Source: Caenimonas aquaedulcis
GTDB taxonomy: Bacteria; Pseudomonadota; Gammaproteobacteria; Burkholderiales; Burkholderiaceae_C
Assembly: GCF_015831345.1 (NCBI RefSeq)
Contig: NZ_JADWYS010000001.1
Location: 816,118-880,117, forward strand
Direction: 5' to 3'
Length of the DNA: 64,000 bases
Below are positions 1-11,036 of the stretch, in pieces; positions within the stretch are counted from its first letter, which is position 1, and the number at the start of each line of letters is the position of its first letter. Both the position numbers and the translations under genes were made by a program. The notes beneath the pieces are model-generated. The model was given only the letters and a program-made list of their open reading frames with translations. It did not search any database and was not told where the DNA came from.

Positions 1-160
1 TCCGACGACTGCTGCCGCAGTCAAGCCTGTCCCGGCCGAGAAACTGGCCAAAGTCCCGCAGCCCAAGCCCGTCTCCAGGCCGCCGCGGATCGCCGCCGGC
101 GCCAACCAGGTCGACCAGAACACCCTGTTGCCCCAGCCCGCCGCTGGCGCCGCCAATTGA
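1..160 (+). CDS. C-terminal end of an unidentified protein (partial)
   Basis: The window opens inside a reading frame whose codons begin at position 2 and which ends at the TGA at 158-160. The visible 52 residues are rich in Pro, Ala, Lys and Val and look like a disordered tail; no domain can be recognised. The stop overlaps the TTG start of the next gene (TTGA), so the two are probably cotranscribed. In related Burkholderiales the gene before an RDD protein at this kind of locus is often a DUF3106 protein behind a sigma factor. That identity is inference from recalled gene order and cannot be tested from the tail alone. Confidence 0.6.
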   Translation, partial: PTTAAAVKPVPAEKLAKVPQPKPVSRPPRIAAGANQVDQNTLLPQPAAGAAN

Positions 161-660
161 GCGCGGCCCCGGACCTGACCGCACCGCCGCTCATCCGCCG
201 CATGGGCGCGTGGGTGTACGAGGGAATGCTGCTGTTCGCGGTCGTCTTCATCTCCGGGTGGTTGTTCAGCACGCTGGGCCAGATGCGCGACGCCATGGAT
301 GCGCGTCGCCCCCTGCTGCAGGCATTCCTGTTCATCGTTTTCGGCATCTACTTCGCCTGGTTCTGGTCGCGCGGCCAGACGCTCGCCATGAAAACGTGGG
401 GCCTGCGCGTGGTGGACAAGACCGGGCTTCCCATCACCCAGCGCCGCGCGCTGCTTCGCTACCTGTTGTGCTGGCTGTGGTTCCTGCCGCCGCTCGCGGC
501 CATGGCGCCCTTCAAGCTGTCAGGCGGTGAATCCGCGGTGGTGGTGCTCGGATGGGTTGCCGTCTGGGCGATCCTGAGCCGCTTTCATCCCCAGCGGCAG
601 TTCTGGCACGATGCATTCGCTGGAACGCGACTCGTCCCCTCCGCACCGCTCAGCCGGTGA
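157..660 (+). CDS. RDD family membrane protein
   Basis: This is a 167-residue integral membrane protein of the RDD family, which are small helical proteins of mostly unknown role, some proposed to take part in transport. Hydrophobic segments lie around residues 24-42, 58-74, 101-120 and 127-145. The family's first conserved Arg region (near residues 14-15, ahead of the first helix) and the stretch after helix 2 that includes KTWGLRVVD are present. The TTG start at 157 overlaps the previous stop and keeps the conserved N-terminal segment; the first ATG, at 202, would cut into it. It is followed after 41 bp by dgkA on the same strand. The function is not determined by sequence. Confidence 0.8.
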   Translation: MSAAPDLTAPPLIRRMGAWVYEGMLLFAVVFISGWLFSTLGQMRDAMDARRPLLQAFLFIVFGIYFAWFWSRGQTLAMKTWGLRVVDKTGLPITQRRALLRYLLCWLWFLPPLAAMAPFKLSGGESAVVVLGWVAVWAILSRFHPQRQFWHDAFAGTRLVPSAPLSR

Positions 661-701
661 GCCGGCGTGAAGCCGCACCCCAGCGCAGCGACAATCGATC
701 C

Positions 702-1106
702 ATGACGTCCCAACCCCAGGCGGCCTCCCCCGCCGACCAGCAAAAGCGACGGTCCGGGCTGGACCGCGTGATGCACGCAGCGGGCTTCTCGCTGGCAGGC
801 TTGCGCGCGGGCTGGAGCGAAACCGCGTTTCGCCAGGAAGCCATCGCCGCGATCGTCATGGTGCCGCTCGCGTTCTGGCTCGGACGCGGCTGGGTCGAAG
901 TCGCCCTGCTCGCGGGCTCCGTGCTCATCGTCCTGAGCATCGAGCTGCTCAACACCGGCATCGAGGCCGCCATCGACAGGATCGGCCCCGAATGGCACGA
1001 GTTGTCCAAGCGCGCCAAGGACATGGGAAGCGCGGCCGTCCTGTTGAGCCTGCTCGCCTGCGGCGGCATCTGGATCGGCGCCCTCTACCAGCGATTTGCG
1101 GCATGA
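702..1106 (+). CDS. dgkA: Diacylglycerol kinase DgkA
   Basis: The 134-residue product is a small prokaryotic-type diacylglycerol kinase, an inner membrane enzyme that phosphorylates diacylglycerol to phosphatidic acid and so recycles lipid released during envelope synthesis. The family signature is clear: ELLNTGIEAAIDR followed by KDMGSAAV, with the catalytic Glu and the nucleotide-binding Asp in place. Three hydrophobic helices lie at about residues 47-65, 67-85 and 110-128. The N-terminal 30 residues are a polar extension. The ATG at 702 is the first start after the RDD gene. The TGA overlaps the ATG of the next gene (ATGA at 1103-1106), indicating translational coupling. Confidence 0.93.
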   Translation: MTSQPQAASPADQQKRRSGLDRVMHAAGFSLAGLRAGWSETAFRQEAIAAIVMVPLAFWLGRGWVEVALLAGSVLIVLSIELLNTGIEAAIDRIGPEWHELSKRAKDMGSAAVLLSLLACGGIWIGALYQRFAA

Positions 1107-1690
1107 CCCCCTTCTTTTCCCTCTGCGTCTATTGCGGCTCGCGTCCGGGTGTGGAACCCGCCTTTGCCGCGACGGCCGCGCAAGTCGGGCGCTGGCTTGG
1201 CGAGCATGGCGGCCAGCTCGTCTATGGCGGCGGCAATAACGGGCTCATGGGCGTCATGGCGACGGCCGCGCTTGAAGCGGGCGCGCGTGTAGTGGGCGTC
1301 ATTCCGCATGCCCTGGTCGAGAAGGAATGGGCCAAGCTCGACTGCACCGAGTTGCACGTCGTCGAGAACATGCACGAGCGTAAACGCATGATGGCCGAAC
1401 GCGCCGATGCCTTCCTCGCGCTGCCCGGCGGCATCGGCACGTTCGAGGAGTTCTTCGAAGTCTGGACCTGGCGCCAACTCGGCTACCACGACAAGCCCAT
1501 CGGCCTGCTCAACGAGGCGGGCTACTACGACACCCTTCTCGCTTTCCTCTGGTCCAGCGTTTCCAGCGGTTTCATGAGCGAATGGCAGATGGAGCTCATC
1601 CGCGTGGCCGGCGACGCACCGTCGCTGCTCCAGGACCTCCGGCAAGCGTCCTCCTCGGCGGCGCGCGCCACCAACTTGTCGCAGATCTGA
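1103..1690 (+). CDS. LOG family protein (cytokinin riboside 5'-monophosphate phosphoribohydrolase-like, TIGR00730)
   Basis: This 195-residue Rossmann-like protein belongs to the LOG/YvdD family, which hydrolyses N6-modified or plain nucleoside 5'-monophosphates to base plus ribose 5-phosphate. The nucleotide-binding GGGNNGLMG segment (about residues 42-50) and the catalytic PGGIGTFEEFFE motif (about 108-119) are intact. The length matches the family. It starts at the ATG that overlaps the dgkA stop and ends 77 bp before the histidine kinase. In bacteria the physiological substrate is often AMP or a modified nucleotide, so a cytokinin role is not implied. Assignment to the family is secure; the in vivo function is inferred. 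Confidence 0.9.
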   Translation: MTPFFSLCVYCGSRPGVEPAFAATAAQVGRWLGEHGGQLVYGGGNNGLMGVMATAALEAGARVVGVIPHALVEKEWAKLDCTELHVVENMHERKRMMAERADAFLALPGGIGTFEEFFEVWTWRQLGYHDKPIGLLNEAGYYDTLLAFLWSSVSSGFMSEWQMELIRVAGDAPSLLQDLRQASSSAARATNLSQI

Positions 1691-1713
1691 CCCGGTGCGT
1701 CAGGTCGCAGGCC

Positions 1714-1719
1714 TATACT
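1714..1719 (+). promoter_or_regulatory. Possible -10 box before the PAS histidine kinase
   Basis: TATACT matches the sigma-70 -10 consensus in five of six positions and lies about 49 nt before the kinase ATG, inside the short gap after the LOG gene. No convincing -35 hexamer is placed 16-18 nt upstream, so this is a weak prediction. Confidence 0.3.
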
Positions 1720-1767
1720 GACCCGGCGAAAGGCGTCCGGAAGCATTCGATCCGGACGAAGCAACAG

Positions 1768-4191
1768 ATGTCGGAGGCGGACCAGGCACCGCGGCTGAAT
1801 CGGCTTCATGCCGTCGCCAGCGGCATCAATGCGGCAATCGTCCGCATCCCGGGAGAGGTCGACCTGTTCCGCGAAGCCTGCCGCATCGCGGTCGAGCGGG
1901 GCGGGCTCATGATGGCCTGGGTGGGCCGCGACGACCCGGCCCTCGGCAAGCTCACGCCTGTCGCGCACTGGGGCCGGGACGAGGGCTACATCGACTCCAT
2001 CCACATCAGCACGGAATCGCGCTACCGCGAAGGCCAGGGTCCCGGCGGAACCGCCTGGCGCACCGGCGCCCCGTCCATCTGCAACGACATCGAGAACGAC
2101 CACCAGTTCTTCGCCTATCGCGAGCAGGCGCTCGCCCAGGGCTATCGCAGCTGCGCCGCCTTCCCCCTGAAGGTCGAGGGCAAGGTCACCGCGGTCTTCC
2201 TCGTCTACGCGGCGCAGCCGCTCTACTTCGATCCGGGGGAGATGGACATCCTCACGTCCCTGGCAGAGAACCTCTCGTTCGGCCTGGAAGCGCGCGAACG
2301 CGACGTGCAGCGCCGCCAGATGGAGAGCGCGCTGCGCGCGAGCGAAGCTCGCCTGCGCGCGGTGATCGAAACCGAACCCGAGTGCGTGAAGGACGTGTCG
2401 CTGGACGGAAAGCTCATCGACATCAACCGCGCCGGGTTGCTCATGATCCAGGCGACGACGCCCGACGAGGTCGTGGGACGCACCGTCACGGACATCATCC
2501 ACCCCGACGACCGCGAGGCATTCCACGCCCTGCACGACCGGGTGGCGGTGGGCGGGACCGGCGAGTTGCAGTTCAGGGCGCAGGGCCTGCAGGGCCGCAC
2601 GCTGTGGATGGACACCCATGCCGTGCCGCTGCGCGGCGAGGATGGCGCGATCGCCTCGGTCCTTTACGTCACGAGGGACGTGACCCAGCAGCACGGATCG
2701 ATCGAACGGTTGCGCCACCAGAAGGCGCTGCTCACGATGGCGAGCCGCCTGGGGCGCATCGGCGCCTGGGAAGTGGAGCTCGCCTCCATGGAAAACACCT
2801 GGTCCGACGAGCTCTTCAAGATCTACGAATTACCCGCGGGGCCCTCCCCTTCGCTCGAGGCGGCGCTGTCCTTCATCGCCCTCGAAGACCGTGCGCCATT
2901 CATCCGGGCGTTCGACGCCTGCGCGCGCGAGGGCACCGGCTTCGACTTCGAGCTCAATGTCTTCACCGTGAACGGCCGGCGGCTGAGCGCGCGCACGATG
3001 GGAGAAGCGGTGCGCGACAACAGGGGCACCATCCGCTGCGTCCAAGGCGCGTTCCAGGACATCACGGACCGGGTGGTGGCGGAAGAGGAAATCCGCGGGC
3101 TGGCGGAGCAGTTGGCCACGACACTGGAAAGCATCACGGACGCGCTCGTCACGGTCGATGCGAACTGGCGTTTCACCTATGTCAACCGGGAGGCCGAGCG
3201 GGTCCTGCGGCGATCGCGCGCGCAATTGCTGGGCACGGACATGTGGGAGCAATTCCCGCAGGGGCGCGGGACGGCCTTCGAGGACGCGTACCTTCGCGCG
3301 CTCAAGCAGGGAGAGACGGTGGAGCTGCAGTCGTTCTACCCGCCCCTGGACACCTGGCTGGAAATCCGCGCCTACCCATCGCGCGAAGGCGGGCTCACCA
3401 TCTACTTTCGCGACATCGGGGAGCGGCTCGCCGCCCAGGCGGAGATCCAGCGCCTCAACGTCGAGCTGGAGCAGCGCGTGCGCCAGCGCACGGGCCAGCT
3501 GGAGATGGCCAACGAAGAGCTGAGGGCGTTCTCCTATTCCATCGCCCACGACCTGCGCGCGCCGCTCGCCGCGATATCCGGGTTCAGCCATGCCCTGCAG
3601 CACGAGATGGGAGGGTCGCTGGGCGATCGCGCGCGGCACTGCCTCGAGAGGATGCAGGAAGGCGTGCTACGAACCTCGGGGATGATCGACGCGCTGCTGT
3701 CGCTCGCGCAGCTGTCTCGCGCGGAATTGCGGTGGGAGCGCGTGAACCTCTCCGCCATGGCGGAAACGGCCATCCAGACCTGCCGCCTGCAGGACCCTGC
3801 ACGGCGCGTCGAATCATCGGTCGAGCCGGGGCTCACCGCGCACGGCGATCCCCGCCTGCTGCAGCTCGTGTTCGACAACCTGATCGGCAACGCCTGGAAG
3901 TTCAGCGCGAGAACCGACCGCGCCGTGGTGTCCTTCGCCAGCATCGCGGGCCCGGAGGGCGAAGTCGTCTACGAGGTACGGGACAACGGCATCGGCTTCG
4001 AGCCGGCCTACGCGCAGAACCTGTTCGGCGCCTTCCAGCGCCTGCACGCGCACGGGGACTTTCCGGGATGGGGCATCGGGCTTGCGAACGTGCGGCGCAT
4101 CGTCGCGCGGCACTCGGGGCGCATCTGGGCGCATTCGCGCCCGGACCAGGGGGCGTCGTTCTACTTCACGCTCGGCGACGAACCGGCGTGA
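1768..4191 (+). CDS. Soluble sensor histidine kinase with GAF and three PAS domains
   Basis: This 807-residue kinase has no membrane segment or signal peptide, so it senses a cytoplasmic signal. In order it shows a GAF domain (about 10-180), three PAS domains (about 189-310, 322-440 and 449-560), a coiled coil, the dimerisation/phosphoacceptor domain with His594 in SIAHDLRAPL, and a C-terminal HATPase with the N box (DNLIGNAWKF) and G box (DNGIGF, then GWGIGL). The H-box type is that of bacteriophytochrome-like and related multi-PAS kinases, but no bilin-binding PHY domain is seen. ATG 1768 is the first start downstream of the preceding stop. No response regulator lies next to it, so it is an orphan kinase. 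Confidence 0.88.
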   Translation: MSEADQAPRLNRLHAVASGINAAIVRIPGEVDLFREACRIAVERGGLMMAWVGRDDPALGKLTPVAHWGRDEGYIDSIHISTESRYREGQGPGGTAWRTGAPSICNDIENDHQFFAYREQALAQGYRSCAAFPLKVEGKVTAVFLVYAAQPLYFDPGEMDILTSLAENLSFGLEARERDVQRRQMESALRASEARLRAVIETEPECVKDVSLDGKLIDINRAGLLMIQATTPDEVVGRTVTDIIHPDDREAFHALHDRVAVGGTGELQFRAQGLQGRTLWMDTHAVPLRGEDGAIASVLYVTRDVTQQHGSIERLRHQKALLTMASRLGRIGAWEVELASMENTWSDELFKIYELPAGPSPSLEAALSFIALEDRAPFIRAFDACAREGTGFDFELNVFTVNGRRLSARTMGEAVRDNRGTIRCVQGAFQDITDRVVAEEEIRGLAEQLATTLESITDALVTVDANWRFTYVNREAERVLRRSRAQLLGTDMWEQFPQGRGTAFEDAYLRALKQGETVELQSFYPPLDTWLEIRAYPSREGGLTIYFRDIGERLAAQAEIQRLNVELEQRVRQRTGQLEMANEELRAFSYSIAHDLRAPLAAISGFSHALQHEMGGSLGDRARHCLERMQEGVLRTSGMIDALLSLAQLSRAELRWERVNLSAMAETAIQTCRLQDPARRVESSVEPGLTAHGDPRLLQLVFDNLIGNAWKFSARTDRAVVSFASIAGPEGEVVYEVRDNGIGFEPAYAQNLFGAFQRLHAHGDFPGWGIGLANVRRIVARHSGRIWAHSRPDQGASFYFTLGDEPA

Positions 4192-4197
4192 CGCGCC

Positions 4198-6236
<2,039 letters not shown>

Positions 6237-6238
<2 letters not shown>

Positions 6239-7430
6239 GTCAGCAGTGAAGAATGTCTCGAACGATTATGTCATCCGTGTCGCGGATTCGGCGCTCGCGG
6301 TGCCGGCACAGCCATGGAACTCGCTGCTCGCCGCGCAGGGAGAACCCAGTCCTTTCATGCGCCACGAGTACCTTGCGGCCATGGAGCAAAGCGACAGCGC
6401 AGTGCCCGCAACGGGATGGACCCCGCGCTTCATCACGCTCTGGCGCGGCGACGAGCTGCATGCCGCCTGCGCGCTCTACCTGAAGGATCACTCCTGGGGC
6501 GAATACGTCTTCGACTGGGCATGGGCCAGCGCCTACGAGCAGCACGGAATTGCCTATTACCCGAAAGCCATCGTCGCGGCGCCGTTCACGCCCGCGCCCG
6601 GCGCCCGGCTGCTCGCACGCGACGCGTCGTCACGCCGCGCGCTGGTAGACGCCGCGGTCGCGTGGTGCAGGGCGAACAAGCTGTCGTCCCTGCACCTGCT
6701 TTTCGCGGCGGCCGATGATGTCGCGGCCTGCGAGGAGGCGCGCCTCATGCTGCGCCACACCGTGCAGTTCCACTGGACGCAGGGCGGCTGGAAGAGCTTC
6801 GACGAGTTCCTCGCCAGCCTCGCGCAGGAAAAGCGCAAGAAGATCCGGCAGGAGCGGCGCAAGGTCGCCGAGGCCGGCGTCACCTTCCGCTGGGCGCGCG
6901 GCACGCACATCGCGCAGGACGACTGGGACTACTTCTACCGCTGCTACGAACGCACCTACCGCGAGCACGGCAACGCGCCTTACCTCACGCGCGGGTTTTT
7001 CGCGGCCATGGCGCGCACCATGCCGGACAACTGGCTGCTCTTCATCGCCGAGCGCGGCGGACGGCGCGCGGCCTCCAGCCTGATCGCGCTCGACGGGAAC
7101 GTCGCCTACGGCCGCTACTGGGGCGCGACGCAGCGCGTGGACTGCCTGCATTTCGAAGCCTGCTACTACCAGCCGCTGCAGTGGTGCATCGAGCACGGCA
7201 TCGAACGGTTCGAGGGCGGCGCGCAGGGCGAGCACAAGATGGCGCGTGCGCTCATGCCGGTCAGGACGACGAGCGCGCACTGGCTGGCCCACCCTGCCTT
7301 TGCCGATGCGGTCGAGAAATTCCTGGAGCGCGAAGGACGCGGCATCGGCAATTACCTCGAGCAGCTGGAAGCGCGCAGCCCCTTCAGGCAGGGAGCGCCC
7401 CTCGCGGAAGCTGATATAAAGCCGAGCTAG
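6237..7430 (+). CDS. GNAT/FemAB-like N-acyltransferase (PF04339 type)
   Basis: The 397-residue protein resembles the proteobacterial family annotated as peptidoglycan biosynthesis/recognition or FemAB-like, with two tandem GNAT-type folds. Characteristic stretches are PSPFMRHEYLAAME near residue 39, the basic EKRKKIRQERRKV near residue 200, and FEGGAQGEHK near residue 324. The substrate is unknown; the name reflects distant similarity to aminoacyl transferases that build peptidoglycan crossbridges, which this organism would not be expected to have. ATG 6237 is the first possible start and overlaps the start of nadE on the other strand; GTG 6246 is an alternative. The family call is firm, the function is not. 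Confidence 0.82.
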
Positions 7431-7457
7431 AAATACCAACGGCAAGCGGAGGAGCAA

Positions 7458-8210
7458 ATGCCTTTCATCGGTCTGGGCCTGCATGTGGTGGTGGCGATCT
7501 TCTTCGCGGTCCATGCGATGAAGACGGGGCGCAACCTGTATTGGCTCATCATCCTGTTCAGCTTCCCCCTGCTCGGCAGCATCGTCTACTTCCTGGTCGA
7601 ATACCTGCCGCATTCGCGCCTGAACCGCGGCATCAACAAGGCCGCCGGCGCGGCCATGAAATTGCTGGACCCGGAACGCGAATACCGGGAGGCCTCCGCG
7701 GCCTACGACCTCACCCCGACCGCGCAGAACAAGATCCGCCTCGCGAAAGCCGCGCTCGAGCGCGGCAACGCGCAGGAAGCCGTCCGTCATTACGACGATG
7801 CCCTGACCGGCCCGTTCGCCTCCGACCCGGAACTGCTGTTCGGGCTGGGGCGCTCGCTCCTGGCGGAAGGAAGTGCGGCCGCGGCGGTGCGCGCGTGCGA
7901 TGTCGTCGCCCGCCTCTCTGCGACGCATCCCGATTACCGCCGGGACGAGACGGCGCTGCTGGCCGCCCGGGCCTTCGCCGGCGCGGGCCGCCGGGACGAA
8001 GCCGCGCGCGCGTTCGAACATGCCCTGGGCACCTACAACAACGTGGAAACGCGAGCCCGCTACATCGCGTGGCTTGCGCAGCAGGGCGACACGGCCCGCG
8101 CGTCCACGCTCATGGAAGACCTCCAGAAGGCCGCACGCCACTGGTCCTCGCATGCGCGCGACATCAACCGCGAGTGGATCGCGCTCGCCCAGGGCAGCCT
8201 CAAGGCCTGA
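7458..8210 (+). CDS. Membrane-anchored tetratricopeptide repeat protein
   Basis: This 250-residue protein has two N-terminal hydrophobic segments (about 4-20 and 27-46) resembling the phospholipase D N-terminal (PLDc_N) membrane module. A cytoplasmic or periplasmic helical repeat region of TPR type follows (about 80-235), with repeated A..AL..G..EEA-like patterns. There is no catalytic motif, so an adaptor or scaffold role is the likeliest reading. The start is supported by a strong GGAGG ribosome binding site about 6 nt upstream of ATG 7458. It lies between the FemAB-like gene and the wax ester synthase gene on the same strand. Specific function unknown. Confidence 0.72.
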   Translation: MPFIGLGLHVVVAIFFAVHAMKTGRNLYWLIILFSFPLLGSIVYFLVEYLPHSRLNRGINKAAGAAMKLLDPEREYREASAAYDLTPTAQNKIRLAKAALERGNAQEAVRHYDDALTGPFASDPELLFGLGRSLLAEGSAAAAVRACDVVARLSATHPDYRRDETALLAARAFAGAGRRDEAARAFEHALGTYNNVETRARYIAWLAQQGDTARASTLMEDLQKAARHWSSHARDINREWIALAQGSLKA

Positions 8211-8279
8211 GCGGTCAAGGCTTACCCTAGTGCCTCCGGGCCGCACGCGGGGTAACGTGCGGCGACGGAGACACCCACG

Positions 8280-9851
8280 ATGAAATCTCTCAGCGGACTG
8301 GACGCCACGTTCCTCTACCTGGAGACGCCGGAGACGCCGATGCACGTCGGCTCGCTCAACCTCTACGAATTGCCGCCGGGCTTCAAGGGCAGTTTCCACA
8401 AGGCGGTGCAGGCGCACATCGCCAAGCGCATGCACCTCGCACCGATCTTCAGCCGGCGCCTTGCCTTCATGCCCTTCGACCTCGGGCACCCGATCTGGGT
8501 CGAAGCCGACGAGGTGGACCTCGACTTCCACATCCGCAAGGTCCCCGGGCGGCAACTCACGGTGCGGGAAGCCGAAACCATGGCGGCCAAACTGCACGGG
8601 CAGTTGATCGACCGCGAGCATCCGCTCTGGGAATTCCACATCTTCGACAACCTCAAGGCGCCGGCGGGCATGGAAGTCGAGGGCAAGCTGGTCGGCTTCT
8701 ACTCGAAGATCCATCACGCCGCGCTCGACGGCAAGGGCGGCACGGTGCTGGCCAACGCCGTGCTGGACCTCGGGTCCACGCCGCGCGAGGTGGCCCCGGC
8801 GGACCCGGCGCGCAAGGGGCGCAAGGGCGGCGACCTGAAGATCGGCGAGATGATCGGCGCGGTGTTTTCGAATTCGCTCGCGCAGTACGCGAAGCTCGCG
8901 CGCTCGCTGCCGAACGCCGCCAGTTCGCTGGGCGGCGCGGTCGCGCGGCAAGCCATCGCCGGCGACGGCCGGGGCCTCGCCGGCCTGCCGCCCAGATCCC
9001 CCATCAACCTGGCGCCCCGGACGATCTTCAACGCCGGCATCACGCGGCACCGTGTGTTCGCGACGGCCAGCGTGCCCTTCGCCGAATCGAAGGCCATGGC
9101 CAAGGTGGTGGGCGGCTCGTTCAACGACATCGTGCTGTGGATCTGCTCCACGGCGCTGCGCAACTACCTCGCGAAGCACGCGACGTTGCCGAAGAAGCCC
9201 CTGGTCGCCGCGATGCCGGTGAGCCTGCGCGAGGAAAGCAACAAGGAACTGAACAACCAGGCGTCGATCACCGTGGTGGACCTGGGCACGCACCTCGCGC
9301 ATCCGATGAAGCGCATGAACGCGATCATGGCGTCCACCTCCAAGGTGAAGGACGCGCTCGCGAGCCTGAAGTCCGTGCTGCCCACCGATTACCCTTCCCT
9401 GCTCTCGCCGTGGGTCATGGGCGGCGCCGCGAAGGCCCTCTTCAAGACCTACGGCAAGCGGGGCGTCGCGGACCGCCTGCCTTCCGTCGCCAACGTGGCG
9501 ATCAGCAACGTGCCGGGGCCGCAGGTGCCCCTGTACCTGGCCGGCGCGCGCATGCGCACATTCCATCCCCTGTCCATCGTGATCCACGGGCTCGCGCTGA
9601 ACATCACGATCCAGACCTACGCGGGCAGCGTCGACTTCGGCATCATCGGCGACAAGGACGCCGTGCCGCACGTGCACGACCTGGCCGATGCGATCGAGGC
9701 GGCGTTCGAGGAGGCCAAAGGCATTTTCGTCGCCGCAGCCGCGCCGGCACCCGCACCTGCCGCCAGGCCGCGCGCGCCCCGCAGGAAGGCGGCCAGCCCC
9801 GCCGCGCCACGCCGCAGGACCCCGGCGCGCACGGCGCGGCGCGCGGCCTGA
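8280..9851 (+). CDS. Wax ester synthase / acyl-CoA:diacylglycerol acyltransferase (WS/DGAT)
   Basis: This 523-residue bifunctional acyltransferase joins acyl-CoA to long-chain alcohols or diacylglycerol, forming wax esters or triacylglycerol as storage lipid. The catalytic HHxxxDG motif is His145-His146 ... Asp150-Gly151 (IHHAALDG). The N terminus LSGLDATFLYLE and the later conserved NDIVL and SNVPGP segments are typical of the family. The last 40 residues are an unusual Ala/Pro/Arg-rich tail, more basic than is common, which may bind lipid-body surfaces or nucleic acid (inference). A GGAG lies upstream of ATG 8280. The alpha/beta hydrolase directly downstream is a frequent partner. Confidence 0.93.
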   Translation: MKSLSGLDATFLYLETPETPMHVGSLNLYELPPGFKGSFHKAVQAHIAKRMHLAPIFSRRLAFMPFDLGHPIWVEADEVDLDFHIRKVPGRQLTVREAETMAAKLHGQLIDREHPLWEFHIFDNLKAPAGMEVEGKLVGFYSKIHHAALDGKGGTVLANAVLDLGSTPREVAPADPARKGRKGGDLKIGEMIGAVFSNSLAQYAKLARSLPNAASSLGGAVARQAIAGDGRGLAGLPPRSPINLAPRTIFNAGITRHRVFATASVPFAESKAMAKVVGGSFNDIVLWICSTALRNYLAKHATLPKKPLVAAMPVSLREESNKELNNQASITVVDLGTHLAHPMKRMNAIMASTSKVKDALASLKSVLPTDYPSLLSPWVMGGAAKALFKTYGKRGVADRLPSVANVAISNVPGPQVPLYLAGARMRTFHPLSIVIHGLALNITIQTYAGSVDFGIIGDKDAVPHVHDLADAIEAAFEEAKGIFVAAAAPAPAPAARPRAPRRKAASPAAPRRRTPARTARRAA

Positions 9852-9885
9852 AACGCCCTGTCATTCCCCAAGGATGCATGCATCG

Positions 9886-10677
9886 ATGGCCACGCCCAGA
9901 CGCCCCACCAACAACGACCTGCCACCGCCGGGCCTCGGCCTGCTCGCACTCGAATTCCGTGCACCCTTCGAACTCGGCTCGGTGTTGCCCGCGTGGCCCG
10001 TGCTCCAGCGCGCGCCGGCAGGCGACGGCCACACGGTCCTCGTCTTCCCGGGGCTTTCCGCGAGCGACGCAACGACCCTGCCGCTCCGCGGCTACCTGGG
10101 CACGCGCGGCTACCGCTCCATGGGCTGGAGCCAGGGATTCAATTTCGGGCCGCGCGCAGGCGTCCTGGACACGGCAAGGCGCGACCTGCGCGAGGCGTAC
10201 GAGGCGAGCGGGCGGAAGGTGAGCCTCATCGGCTGGAGCCTGGGCGGCGTGTACGCGCGTGAACTCGCCAAGGAGATGCCCGAGCTCGTCCGCTGCGTCA
10301 TCACCCTGGGAACGCCGTTTGCCGGCCCGCCGAAGTCGACCAATGCGTGGCGGATCTACGAACTCACCAGCGGTCGCGATATCCACAGCGAGCACCAGCA
10401 GTTCGACCTGCCCGCCGCGCCGCCGGTGCCCACCACCAGCATCTATTCGCGCACGGACGGCATCGTCGCCTGGCAGGGAAGCATCCAGCAGCCCGATCAC
10501 GCCGAGACGGAGAACATCGAAGTGGTCGCGAGTCACATCGGGCTTGGCGTGAACCCGGGGGCGTGGTGGGCGGTCGCGGACCGACTGGCGCAGCCGGAAA
10601 ACCTGTGGCGCCCGTTCGACCGGACCGGGCTCTACGGTATCAAGGGACTCATCTACCCCGACCCGAACCGGTCTTGA
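9886..10677 (+). CDS. Alpha/beta hydrolase (lipase/esterase-like)
   Basis: The 263-residue protein has the alpha/beta hydrolase fold with the nucleophile elbow GWSLGG (Ser118), the oxyanion region VFPGLSASDA near residue 48, an acidic residue in SRTDGIVAW and a histidine in SHIGLG that together complete a plausible Ser-Asp-His triad. No signal peptide is seen. It lies 34 bp behind the WS/DGAT gene, suggesting a role in hydrolysing or remodelling storage or membrane lipids, though the substrate is not shown by sequence. ATG 9886 (AAGG about 12 nt upstream) is preferred; an in-frame ATG at 9874 would add four residues but has no spaced ribosome binding site. Confidence 0.82.
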   Translation: MATPRRPTNNDLPPPGLGLLALEFRAPFELGSVLPAWPVLQRAPAGDGHTVLVFPGLSASDATTLPLRGYLGTRGYRSMGWSQGFNFGPRAGVLDTARRDLREAYEASGRKVSLIGWSLGGVYARELAKEMPELVRCVITLGTPFAGPPKSTNAWRIYELTSGRDIHSEHQQFDLPAAPPVPTTSIYSRTDGIVAWQGSIQQPDHAETENIEVVASHIGLGVNPGAWWAVADRLAQPENLWRPFDRTGLYGIKGLIYPDPNRS

Positions 10678-10759
10678 ACGGGTCAGGCAGGAAGATGACG
10701 ACAGGCGATGCGTGCCGCCACCGACAGGTACGGGACCTGATTGCGGCTGCAATGGAGGC

Positions 10760-11011
10760 ATGCACTACAGCGCCAACCTCCCCCGCGAGCCCGTGACGTC
10801 CTCTGCCGTTCGCAGCGCCGCCTACGACGCCGACGAATGGGTGTTGCAGGTGAAATACGTCAACGGCCAGGTCTACAACTACTTCCGCGTCCCGCCGCTG
10901 GAGTACGAGCGCTTCCTGGAGGCGCCGTCGAAAGGAGCGCACATGAACCGCGAGATCAAGCCGTACTACGAGTACGAGTTGATGGAGGCGGAGGAGACCT
11001 CAGCCGCCTGA
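10760..11011 (+). CDS. KTSC domain protein
   Basis: The 83-residue product is essentially one KTSC domain: an N-terminal SSAVRSAAYD strand, then WVLQVKYVNGQVYNYF.VP and a C-terminal FLEAPSKG..MNREIKPYY. The name-giving Lys-Thr-Ser-Cys tetrad of the family is only partly kept. Such domains occur alone or fused to lysyl-tRNA synthetase or RNA enzymes and have been proposed to bind nucleic acid; no function is proven. The GGAGG at 10754-10758 sits only 1 nt before ATG 10760, so an upstream GTG at 10712 (16 extra residues) is possible. It is convergent with ppa. Confidence 0.75.
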   Translation: MHYSANLPREPVTSSAVRSAAYDADEWVLQVKYVNGQVYNYFRVPPLEYERFLEAPSKGAHMNREIKPYYEYELMEAEETSAA

Positions 11012-11036
11012 TCGTTTAAACGCCCCTCCCCGCAAC

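Noticed and set aside
6630..9677. A minus-strand open frame of about 1000 codons opposite the FemAB, TPR and WS/DGAT genes
   Set aside because: No conserved motif and antisense to three supported genes.
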